DNA of 64,000 nucleotides. Source: Acidimicrobiaceae bacterium. GTDB lineage: Bacteria; Actinomycetota; Acidimicrobiia; Acidimicrobiales; Ilumatobacteraceae. This document shows positions 1 through 6,498 of the stretch, in pieces. The number at the start of each line of letters is the position of its first letter. Positions within the stretch are counted from its first letter, which is position 1. The DNA lies in assembly GCA_016722025.1 (NCBI GenBank), contig JADKGZ010000003.1, positions 310,001 to 374,000 on the forward strand, read 5' to 3'. The translations under genes and the position numbers were made by a program. The notes beneath the pieces were generated by a model. It did no database searches and was not told the origin of the DNA. It saw nothing but the letters and a program-made list of their open reading frames with translations.

Positions 1-569
1 TGGATTCATCGGTGCGCGCCACCGATGCACCGTTCGAGGTACCCGCGTCGATCGCACGCAGCGCCGACCCGGAGAGCAAGCTCGTCTACCTGTCGCTGGG
101 TTCGCTGGGCAGCGCCGATGTGGGGTTGATGCAGCGGCTGGTCGCGGTGCTGGCTCACACGAAGCACCGCTTCATCGTCTCCAAGGGCCCGCTCGCCGAC
201 GAGTACGAGCTGCCGGCCAACATGTGGGGCGAGGCGCAGGTGCCGCAGACCAACGTGCTGCCGCACGTCGACCTGGTCATCACCCACGGCGGCAACAACA
301 CCACCACCGAGGCCTTCCACTTCGGCAAGCCGATGATCGTGCTGCCGCTGTTCTGGGACCAGTACGACAACGCGCAACGGGTGCACGAACTGGGGTACGG
401 CGTGCGGCTCGACACGTACGGCTTCGCCGACGACGAGCTCACCGGCGCCATCGACCGCCTGCTCGCCGACACCGCGCTGCACGCCCGCATGACAGCCAAC
501 GCCGCTGTCATTCAGAGCCGCAACGGCACTGCTCTCGCCGCCGATCTCATCGAGGGTCTCGTCGGCTGA
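1..569 (+). CDS. Glycosyltransferase, UGT/MGT-like, C-terminal part (5' end outside window)
   Basis: The frame is open from the left edge, so the N-terminal acceptor-binding half is missing. The visible ~188 residues form the nucleotide-sugar-binding half of a GT-B fold enzyme. A LSLGSLG strand-loop is followed by the donor-binding signature HGGNNTTTEAFHFGKP and by PLFWDQYDNAQRV, the Gln/Asp pair that contacts the sugar in UDP-glycosyltransferases and macrolide glycosyltransferases. It probably transfers a sugar from an NDP-sugar to a small molecule or lipid; the acceptor cannot be told. It ends 62 bases before gpmI, which has its own promoter, so the two are probably not one operon. Confidence 0.85.
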   Translation, partial: DSSVRATDAPFEVPASIARSADPESKLVYLSLGSLGSADVGLMQRLVAVLAHTKHRFIVSKGPLADEYELPANMWGEAQVPQTNVLPHVDLVITHGGNNTTTEAFHFGKPMIVLPLFWDQYDNAQRVHELGYGVRLDTYGFADDELTGAIDRLLADTALHARMTANAAVIQSRNGTALAADLIEGLVG

Positions 570-618
570 AGCGCCGGCCCACCCACCCGGCCCATGACGG
601 GCCGGCGGCACCGCTCCG

Positions 619-624
619 TACACT
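619..624 (+). promoter_or_regulatory. -10 hexamer TACACT, leaderless promoter of gpmI
   Basis: TACACT ends seven bases before the gpmI ATG, so transcription should begin at the start codon. No ribosome binding site is visible before that ATG. The spacing recurs upstream of many genes in this window. Confidence 0.5.
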
Positions 625-631
625 CGACGGC

Positions 632-2275
632 ATGACTGCAGGGTTGTCGCTACGCAAGCTGCCATCGTTCGCCGGGCGGCCCGGCCCGCTGCTGCTGGTG
701 ATCGCCGATGGCGTGGGCGTGGCACCCCCGGGGCCGAGCAATGCGGTCACCGAGGCCGACACCCCTGTGCTCGACCAGCTGCACGCAGGCGAGTTGTACA
801 CCGAGCTCGCCGCTCACGGCCCAGCGGTGGGCCTGCCCTCCGATGACGACATGGGCAACAGCGAGGTCGGCCACAACGCACTCGGCGCCGGCCGCATCTT
901 CGCCCAGGGCGCGAAGCTGGTCAACGCAGCCATCGCCAGTGGCGCGATGTTCGACTCGCGCGTGTGGAAGACCGCAATCGAGCAGGGCCGCGTTCGAACC
1001 CTCCACCTGCTCGGGCTGCACTCCGACGGCAACGTGCACTCGCACACCGCCCACCTGTACGCGATGTTGCGGCGGGCGGCGGCGGAAGGGGTCACCAGCG
1101 CGGCGGTGCACATCCTGCACGACGGTCGCGATGTGGCGGCCCGCAGCGCACTCAACTACATCGCCGCCACCGAGGCCGTGCTTGCCGAGATCAATGCCGG
1201 TGCCCCGGGCCGCAACTTCCGCATCGCTTCCGGCGGCGGCCGGATGAAGATCACCATGGACCGCTACGGCGCCGACTGGCCGATGGTCGCACGGGGCTAT
1301 CAATGCCACACGCACGGGGTGGGGCGACCCTTCGCCTCGGCCACCGAGGCGGTCACCACCATGTACGCGGAGAGCGCCACCGGCGACCAGTACCTCGGCG
1401 AGTTCGTCGTGGTCGACGCCGACGGGCAGCCAGTTGGCACCGTGGCCGACGCCGACGCGGTGCTCCTGTTCAACTTCCGCGGCGACCGAGCCATCGAGAT
1501 CTCACGCGCGTTCGAGGAGGTCGACTTCCCGGTGTTCGACCGCACCGGCCCGGATGGTCGGCTGGCACCGATCGTCTTCTTCGCCGGCATGTTGCAGTAC
1601 GACGGCGACGCCCTCATCCCGAAGCAGTACCTGGTCGAGCCACCCACCATCGACCGCACCATCAGCGAGTACCTGTGTGCCGAGGGCGTCCACAGCTTCG
1701 CGGTCAGCGAGACCCAGAAGTTCGGCCATGTCACCTACTTCTGGAACGGCAACCGGTCGGGCTACATCGACCGGTCGCTCGAGACGTACGTCGAGATCCC
1801 CTCCGACAACGTCGAGTTCGACACCACGCCGGCGATGAAGGTGCGGGAGATCACCGACGCGGTCATCGACCTACTGCGCAGTGGCGAGTACCGGTTCGGT
1901 CGGCTCAACTTCCCCAGCGGCGACATGGTGGGTCACACCGGCAACCTCGAGGCCACGATCGAGGCGGTCGACGTGATCGACGAGTGCATGCGCCGCCTCG
2001 TCGAGGTCATCCGCGAGCTCGACGGCGTGCTGGTGTTCACCGCCGATCACGGCAACGCCGACGTGATGTACACCGAGGCCGGCGGAGTGCGTTCGCCCAA
2101 AACGTCGCACACGCTCAGCCCGGTGCCGTTCGCGATCTACGACCCCAACTACGACGGCGACTATCGCATGACCCCGCCGGCGGGCGCCGGCCTCAGCAAC
2201 GTCGCGGCCACCCTGCTCAACCTGCTCGGCTACGAAGCACCGGCCGACTACCGGCAGAGCATCATCTCCTTCTAG
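632..2275 (+). CDS. gpmI: 2,3-bisphosphoglycerate-independent phosphoglycerate mutase
   Basis: Interconverts 3- and 2-phosphoglycerate in glycolysis and gluconeogenesis in the cytoplasm, using two metal ions and a phosphoserine intermediate. At 547 residues it has the normal family length. The N-terminal metal site LLVIADGVG and the catalytic serine segment DDMGNSEVGHNALGAG (Ser of NSEVGH) are intact, as is the C-terminal metal motif FTADHGNADVM followed by SHTLSPVPF. ATG 632 is chosen because it begins just before the conserved N-terminus and sits seven bases after a TACACT hexamer; the frame is open further upstream but that part has no family similarity. The 3' end overlaps the convergent GNAT gene by 14 bases. 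Confidence 0.96.
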   Translation: MTAGLSLRKLPSFAGRPGPLLLVIADGVGVAPPGPSNAVTEADTPVLDQLHAGELYTELAAHGPAVGLPSDDDMGNSEVGHNALGAGRIFAQGAKLVNAAIASGAMFDSRVWKTAIEQGRVRTLHLLGLHSDGNVHSHTAHLYAMLRRAAAEGVTSAAVHILHDGRDVAARSALNYIAATEAVLAEINAGAPGRNFRIASGGGRMKITMDRYGADWPMVARGYQCHTHGVGRPFASATEAVTTMYAESATGDQYLGEFVVVDADGQPVGTVADADAVLLFNFRGDRAIEISRAFEEVDFPVFDRTGPDGRLAPIVFFAGMLQYDGDALIPKQYLVEPPTIDRTISEYLCAEGVHSFAVSETQKFGHVTYFWNGNRSGYIDRSLETYVEIPSDNVEFDTTPAMKVREITDAVIDLLRSGEYRFGRLNFPSGDMVGHTGNLEATIEAVDVIDECMRRLVEVIRELDGVLVFTADHGNADVMYTEAGGVRSPKTSHTLSPVPFAIYDPNYDGDYRMTPPAGAGLSNVAATLLNLLGYEAPADYRQSIISF

Positions 2276-3155
2276 TCGGGCCGGCGTACACGAGTGTCTG
2301 CCGATCCGGCTGGAAGCCGACGCTGAGGTACAGGTGCGACGACGCCAGGTTGTCGGGTTCGTAGCAGATCTTGATGCGTTCGGCGCCCGCCTTGGCGAGC
2401 AGGTCAAGGCCAGCGGTGAGGACGTGCCGCGCGAGGCCGCGACTCTGATGAGCGTCTTCCGTCCGCATCGGTTCCACCAGACCGGTAGCACTCTTCGAGT
2501 CGTACCAGAACAGCCCATAGGCGGCGACTGCGTCATCGGCGTCGTAGATCGCCAGATCGAGGTCAGGGCGGTACAGCGAGGTCTGGCGCAGGCGGGCCTC
2601 CGGGTCTGGGTGGTTGCGCTCGGTGCTGGTCATGGGATGCGGCAGATGCGCTGTCTCCGCGCGGATGCGTCGCTGGTAACCGTCGGGCAGTGTGCTGATC
2701 GGCGGTCGCTCGGTCGCGTCGAGCCAGGTCTCCACCAGCCCGTTGCCCTCCACTTCGAATCCATGCGCGGCGAGCACGTCGCGCAGCGCGATGTTGGCAG
2801 GGTCGACCTCCAGGGTCACGTTCGCGTGCCCGCAGTCGCTGGCGTGCGCAAGGCCGCGTTTCATGACGTGAGCAACCAGGTCCGGCTCGACGTCGGGAAG
2901 GAACGTCGGGTTCAGCTGCACCGAGGCGCCGAACGCGGTCGCGACCACCGCCGCTTCCGGGCGGCCGAGTTCATCGAACCAGACCAGCTGTGGCTGATCG
3001 TCCGTCGAGCGCGCTCGCTGCCCCCACCACCACTGCACGTCGGCGGCTTCGAACAGTCCTGCGGTGGGGTGGGCGCTGCGAACGCGCTGCAGCAGCTCGG
3101 TCACAGCAGCCAGCCCGTCGAGGCCGACCACCTGCGCCTCCCACAACTCACGCAT
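2262..3155 (-). CDS. GNAT family N-acetyltransferase
   Basis: A 297-residue protein. The C-terminal half has the acetyl-CoA fold: the segment around EPMRTEDAHQSRGLARHVL matches the Q/R-x-x-G-x-G/A pyrophosphate loop, followed by the typical YEPDNLASSHLYLSVGF strand-helix at the end. The N-terminal half has a second, weaker GNAT-like segment (AAHGFEVEGNGLVETWL), suggesting a tandem-GNAT architecture. The substrate is unknown. ATG 3155 (MRELWEAQ) is chosen as the first methionine consistent with the fold; the frame is open further upstream but runs into a repeat element. It converges on gpmI. Confidence 0.75.
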   Translation of the reverse strand: MRELWEAQVVGLDGLAAVTELLQRVRSAHPTAGLFEAADVQWWWGQRARSTDDQPQLVWFDELGRPEAAVVATAFGASVQLNPTFLPDVEPDLVAHVMKRGLAHASDCGHANVTLEVDPANIALRDVLAAHGFEVEGNGLVETWLDATERPPISTLPDGYQRRIRAETAHLPHPMTSTERNHPDPEARLRQTSLYRPDLDLAIYDADDAVAAYGLFWYDSKSATGLVEPMRTEDAHQSRGLARHVLTAGLDLLAKAGAERIKICYEPDNLASSHLYLSVGFQPDRQTLVYAGPTRRR

Positions 3156-3180
3156 CAGCCCAACGTAGGCGGCGCACGCG

Positions 3181-3250
3181 TCCGCGGACGCCGTTTGTTG
3201 TCTCCTCTGTGCACACCGGCTGATGACGCTGGTCGAGCGAGCTCGACTCA
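3181..3250 (-). repeat. Islet repeat, copy A (inverted relative to copies B and C)
   Basis: Read on the minus strand, it contains GCTCGACCAGCGTCATCAGC followed by GTGCACAGAGGAGACAACAA and a GTCCGCGG-rich tail. The same string occurs on the plus strand at 3790-3864. A and B form an inverted pair enclosing the hypothetical gene 3297-3737. No transposase is present, so this could be a MITE- or REP-like element or a short duplication. Confidence 0.7.
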
Positions 3251-3283
3251 ACCATGGCCGAAGGCCACGGGTCAGCCGATCAG

Positions 3284-3289
3284 TAGTGT
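3284..3289 (+). promoter_or_regulatory. -10 hexamer TAGTGT, leaderless promoter
   Basis: Ends seven bases before GTG 3297 and is the main reason for choosing that start. It lies just outside repeat copy A. Confidence 0.45.
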
Positions 3290-3296
3290 GCCGACC

Positions 3297-3737
3297 GTGG
3301 ACCTGGGGTTCTTCGAGACAGTGCGCGACGCCTTCGAGGGCTTCGTCTCGGGCGTCGACGGGCAGCGCAACACGTACGTCCACAGCCGAGGCCTCAAGGC
3401 GTGGTTCGACGACGACACTCGTGAGCACTACGAGGCACAACTCGTCCGTGTCGACGGCGCGCTGCAATTGGAGGTGGGCTTCCATGCCGAGCATCCCAAG
3501 GCGGCTCTCAACGATGCAGTGCTGCAGCGAATTCGCTCCACGGAGTCGGCGTGGCGGACAACCCTCGGCGAGGCCGCGGTCGCCGGCGACTTCATCGCAC
3601 GGGCGGGCTGGCGGCGCATCTCCGAGCTGTGGCCGGCCAACGAGACACCCGACATCGACGAAGCGATCGAGGTGGCCGCTCGCCTCGCCGACTACGTGAT
3701 CGCCCTCGAACCCGCACGCCGCAGCAGCCACAGCTGA
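3297..3737 (+). CDS. Hypothetical protein, 146 residues
   Basis: I do not recognise this family. The protein is soluble and acidic-to-neutral, with no signal peptide or membrane segment. It has an aromatic N-terminus (DLGFFETVRDAFEGFV), a middle YVHSRGLKAWFDDDTREHYEAQL segment and a C-terminal helix rich in Ala and Arg. The GTG start is supported by a TAGTGT hexamer at leaderless spacing; GTG 3288 is also in frame. The gene lies between inverted repeat copies A and B in an islet of broken genes, so it may be accessory or mobile cargo. Codon use resembles the neighbours, which supports it being a real gene. Confidence 0.55.
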   Translation: MDLGFFETVRDAFEGFVSGVDGQRNTYVHSRGLKAWFDDDTREHYEAQLVRVDGALQLEVGFHAEHPKAALNDAVLQRIRSTESAWRTTLGEAAVAGDFIARAGWRRISELWPANETPDIDEAIEVAARLADYVIALEPARRSSHS

Positions 3738-3789
3738 CGCTCACCGGGCGTCTCGGCTCTCAGCCGCCAGCTCTCACGCCTGGCCATCG

Positions 3790-3864
3790 TGAAGTCGCGT
3801 TCGCTCGACCAGCGTCATCAGCGGGTGCACAGAGGAGACAACAACCCACGCGTCCGCGGGTGCG
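3790..3864 (+). repeat. Islet repeat, copy B
   Basis: Shares TCGCTCGACCAGCGTCATCA, then GTGCACAGAGGAGACAACAA and a GTCCGCGG tail with copy A in opposite orientation. With A it frames a 540-base interval. The first half is shared with copy C. Confidence 0.7.
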
Positions 3865-3942
3865 TGGATCTCGCTCGTTGGGCGGCACCCGACTGATCAG
3901 CGAATCTGCGAAACTGCGCAGCCGCTTGGCCGGTGATCCGCG

Positions 3943-4083
3943 GGGTCGGGGAAGACCACGCTGGGGTGGGAGCTGTCACGGCTGCTGCACGTTCCGTTGG
4001 TGAGCCGAGATGCCATCAAGACTGGGCTGCATGTCACCGGTGAGCGACGCCACGGTGAAGTCGAGCTCGCTCGACCAGCGTAG
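3943..4083 (+). pseudogene. P-loop kinase remnant (AAA/zeta-toxin-like ATPase fragment)
   Basis: This short plus-strand frame begins GSGKTTLGWELSRLL and continues HVPLVSRDAIKTGLHV. That is the Walker A motif, the first helix and the second strand (S-R-D-A-I-K) of a small P-loop nucleotide kinase of the kind annotated as AAA_33 or zeta-toxin family. The expected start of the Walker A strand cannot be read upstream in the same frame, and the frame runs into repeat copy C, where it stops at 4083. About 40 of the usual 170 or more residues remain, so it is a gene fragment. It is too short to assign a substrate. Confidence 0.5.
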
Positions 4084-4688
4084 TCAGCGGGTGTGACAGA
4101 GTTCCTGGGCCGCCAAGGGGCGGGGTCGGCAGCCGGCTGGTGCCTGTGCGGCGGGGTTGGTGGACGATGCTGGTCTTGCCGTCGGTATAGGCCGTGCGGT
4201 CGTCAGCGACCTGGCCGGCCAGTTGCTGCTTGACGGCTTCGTAACGGGCGCGGGCGGAGGGGTCTCGTCGCAGCAGGTTCCTCAGGCGCAGGTAGTTGCT
4301 CCACTGTTCGCCCTCCTGGTCGACCACGTGAAGGTGAGCAACCCTGTGCCACTGCTGGGTCTCCAACACGTACACGTGGCCGCCGCTGGCCCCGGCGTCG
4401 CCCCGGTAGATCCACCCGGCGCCGACCAGGCGTTCGTGCACGGGTTGCAGGTCGTGCTCGGCGGCAAGGCCAACGGCAATGTCGACGATCGGCTTTGCCA
4501 ACAGGCCAACCACCGACGACGAGCCGATCTGTTCTACCCCAACCACGCTGGTTGACGAGTAGATCAGCGACGCGGTCGCGCAGGCCCGAGCCCGCATCGA
4601 CCCACTCCTGGCTCGTCGGCTGCAGTCGGAGCGTGTCGTAGTCGAGACCGAGCCCGGCTGTTGTCAGCACAGTCAGAAAGTTCTGCAT
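4034..4688 (-). pseudogene. GrpB family protein (pol-beta-like nucleotidyltransferase fold), frameshifted
   Basis: The N-terminal part reads MQNFLTVLTTAGLGLDYDTL and then VADLLVN in one frame. The conserved core continues in another frame as VVGVEQIGSSSVVGLLAKPI, DIAVGL, then a strand VYVLETQQWHRVAHLHVV and the helix NYLRLRNLLRRDPSARARYE. These are the hallmarks of the GrpB/UPF0157 family. The break lies near 4545-4555; removing one C from a CC pair there restores a single frame. The ATG at 4688 overlaps the mazF stop (TGATG), so the two are translationally coupled. The last ~40 residues come from repeat C and are unlike the family. It could be a true pseudogene or a sequencing indel. Confidence 0.65.
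4057..4105 (+). repeat. Islet repeat, copy C (partial)
   Basis: GAAGTCGAGCTCGCTCGACC and AGCGTAGTCAGCGGGTG match the left half of copy B, in the same orientation; the GAGGAGACAACAA part is replaced. It overlaps the end of the P-loop remnant and the apparent 3' end of grpB. Confidence 0.6.
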
Positions 4689-4999
4689 CAGCAGCCGGTG
4701 GCGGCTTGCAGGGTGCGGCACGCTTCGGCGAGGCGAGCAGGGGTGAGCAGGGCGAGCCGGCGGCGCAGGCTGTGGCTGGGGATGGTGTGGAGGTTGTCGA
4801 AGTTGATCACACAATTGCTGGGCACGCCGTCGGCTGGGGTGAGCGCCAACTCGGATACCAGCCCCCGCTCGGTGCGCGTGAGCGCTGCAACGACCACCGA
4901 GCCGATGCGAGCGGCGACGGGATCGCGGGTGAGCACCAACACCGGGCGGTCGCCGTCTGGCGTTGCGGCAAACCAGATCTCACCTCGACGAATCGACAT
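4688..4999 (-). CDS. Type II toxin, MazF/PemK family endoribonuclease
   Basis: At 103 residues it has the normal length for a MazF monomer. The N-terminus MSIRRGEIWFAATPDGDRPV carries the R-G-E-I-W strand and the R-P-V/V-L loop of the family, followed by a loop equivalent to VVAALTRTERGL and the C-terminal LTPARLAEACRTL helix. MazF proteins cut single-stranded RNA at short motifs and are neutralised by the antitoxin encoded just upstream. The ATG overlaps the 3' end of the antitoxin in a different frame, and the stop overlaps the start of grpB, so the three genes form one coupled unit. As read, the antitoxin frame also runs directly into mazF without a stop, giving an artificial 178-residue fusion. 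Confidence 0.85.
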   Translation of the reverse strand: MSIRRGEIWFAATPDGDRPVLVLTRDPVAARIGSVVVAALTRTERGLVSELALTPADGVPSNCVINFDNLHTIPSHSLRRRLALLTPARLAEACRTLQAATGC

Positions 5000-5224
5000 C
5001 GCCGGCTCCGCCCCAGTCCGCCCAGTCTTCGGCCGGGCCCCAGTCGGCGAGTGCCGCCAGGGCCGACTCTCCGTCGGTGAGTGGCAGGCCCACCGCGGCG
5101 TGCCCGACGCCAGCCGTTGGGCACCACGGCGCAACAGTGCCGAGCGATCGATACCGAGCTGTGCCGCCCATCGCTGGATGGCTGCGACATCGTTGTCATC
5201 GACGCGGAAGCTGAGCATCGTCAT
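4980..5224 (-). pseudogene. Ribbon-helix-helix-type antitoxin of the mazF pair, frameshifted
   Basis: The N-terminus MTMLSFRVDDNDVAAIQRWA, then AQLGIDRSALLR, is a typical MetJ/Arc-like DNA-binding arm and helix of a MazF-cognate antitoxin. The expected acidic, Trp-rich toxin-binding tail (LPLTDGESALAALADWGPAE, then DWADWG) is present but in the next frame, ending at a stop at 4980 that overlaps the mazF start. The break is near 5090-5100; one extra G in the GCACGCC stretch would restore LASGTAAVGLPLTDGES. An intact toxin beside a broken antitoxin is biologically unlikely, so a sequencing indel or a decayed module are the main options. Confidence 0.65.
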
Positions 5225-5314
5225 ACAGAGAACATATCTTGTCGCAGGCAGACCATCACGCAGCCGCTACCCGCACGTGGACCTTGTGCGTCGTGCACGT
5301 GTTCACGAGCGAGC

Positions 5315-5320
5315 TACTGT
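5315..5320 (+). promoter_or_regulatory. -10 hexamer TACTGT, leaderless promoter
   Basis: Ends seven bases before ATG 5328. It lies in the divergent interval between the antitoxin gene and the cyclic-nucleotide-binding gene. Confidence 0.5.
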
Positions 5321-5327
5321 TTGCGTC

Positions 5328-5753
5328 ATGGCCAGCAAGAAGACACAGCTCGAGCACCTGCGCAACGCGAACCTGTTCCAGGGGTGCTCCACCAAAGACC
5401 TCGAGAAGATCGCGAAGGCCAGCGACGAGATCAGCATGCCCGCGGGTTCGCTCATCGTCGACCAGGGCCAGACCGGTCGCGAGGCGTTCATCGTGCTCTC
5501 CGGCACGGTGCTCGTGAAGCGCAACAACAAGAAGGTCGGCACGTTCGGCCCGGGCACCATGGTGGGCGAGCTCTCACTGCTCGACCATGGCCCGCGCACG
5601 GCCACCGTCACCTGCGAGACCGACTGCCTGCTGCTGCTGCTCGACCAGCGCCACTTCATGGGCGTGCTCGACCAGGTTCCTGCGTTGGCGCACAAGCTGC
5701 TCGCCACCTTGGCCGGCCGCATCCGCGATCTCGACCGCCAGTACTTCGGCTGA
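5328..5753 (+). CDS. Stand-alone cyclic nucleotide-binding domain protein
   Basis: A 141-residue protein that is essentially one CRP-type cNMP-binding beta-barrel: an N-terminal helix (LEHLRNANLFQGCSTKDLEK), the barrel with QGQTGREAFIVLSG, and the phosphate-binding cassette region GTMVGELSLLDHGPRTATV. The Gly-Glu of the cassette and the Arg that binds the cyclic phosphate (PRTA) are present, so it should bind a nucleotide. There is no DNA-binding helix-turn-helix or catalytic domain, so it probably acts through a partner protein. The start follows a TACTGT hexamer at leaderless spacing. The neighbouring minus-strand gene is convergent, 34 bases away. Confidence 0.8.
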   Translation: MASKKTQLEHLRNANLFQGCSTKDLEKIAKASDEISMPAGSLIVDQGQTGREAFIVLSGTVLVKRNNKKVGTFGPGTMVGELSLLDHGPRTATVTCETDCLLLLLDQRHFMGVLDQVPALAHKLLATLAGRIRDLDRQYFG

Positions 5754-5787
5754 GCACTGAGCACAGCGGCGGGCCGACGCCCGCCTG

Positions 5788-6390
5788 TCACGCCGCGATC
5801 TGGCGGCGGGCGATCTCACGCACCGACCACAGGCCGCCCAGCACCGCCAACCCGCCGGCGACGATGGCGATGCGCCACAGGAGCGTCTGGTTGCCGATGC
5901 CTTCCCGAGCGGCACGGGCTTCCACCAGCGACGCTTCCAGCTGAGCGGGGATCTTCTGCAGGGCCTGCACGGTGTCGTGCAGCACCGGCGCTGCGTCGCT
6001 CACCGACGTGCTGGCCGCGTCGAGGCTGGTCTCCACTTCTTGCAGCGACGCTTCCGCGTCTTCCAGGCTGGTCTTCAGGTCGTCGACGCGATCGAAGAAG
6101 TCGACGATGCCGAGCAGCTTGCGCACGTTCGCGCTGACCTGCTGGGTGGCGGCCAACGCATCGGCGGTGCTGCTCAGGCCGTCGCCCACCACCTGCAGCA
6201 CAGTCTCCACTTCGGCGGCCGAGGCGGCGGTGGTCTCGGCCAGTTCGCGAGCGGTGTCGATCGAGCCCTCGATCTGCACCAGCGATCGCTCGACGGCATC
6301 GGCGAGGCGACCGACGGCCACCCACGCCGCCGCGGAGCCGGCGACGATGAGCACCATCGAGACGAGGAGCACCTGAGACAGCCGACGCAT
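5788..6390 (-). CDS. Membrane-anchored coiled-coil protein
   Basis: A 200-residue protein with an N-terminal membrane segment (VLLVSMVLIVAGSAAAWVAV, about residues 7-26) and a second one near the C-terminus (WRIAIVAGGLAVLGGLW, about 170-186), followed by a basic tail. The ~140 residues between are rich in Ala, Leu, Glu, Asp and Thr with heptad spacing and no cysteine, which predicts a long extracytoplasmic or cytoplasmic coiled coil. It resembles methyl-accepting-receptor-like or cell-envelope stalk proteins in composition, but I see no known domain. Its 5' end faces the etfD-like gene divergently. Confidence 0.65.
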   Translation of the reverse strand: MRRLSQVLLVSMVLIVAGSAAAWVAVGRLADAVERSLVQIEGSIDTARELAETTAASAAEVETVLQVVGDGLSSTADALAATQQVSANVRKLLGIVDFFDRVDDLKTSLEDAEASLQEVETSLDAASTSVSDAAPVLHDTVQALQKIPAQLEASLVEARAAREGIGNQTLLWRIAIVAGGLAVLGGLWSVREIARRQIAA

Positions 6391-6498
6391 GGAACGCACG
6401 GCCGCATTCTGCACCAGCCGCCACTGGGGCCCGGCACACGGCCGCACCCGAACCGAAGGCGACCCGGCTGGGCCTCGCCAACTAGGGTTGCCATTGCT

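Noticed and set aside
3181..4105. Insertion sequence bounded by the inverted repeats
   Set aside because: No transposase or recombinase domain occurs between or near the copies and no target duplication could be recognised.
4688..5224. A single 178-residue antitoxin-toxin fusion protein
   Set aside because: The middle is out-of-frame sequence; the true antitoxin tail reads in the neighbouring frame and MazF has its own start.
5977..6498. Long plus-strand open frame that joins the etfD-like gene upstream to 5977
   Set aside because: It is antisense to the coiled-coil gene, has Arg/Gln-rich shadow composition, and the EtfD homology begins only at 6499.
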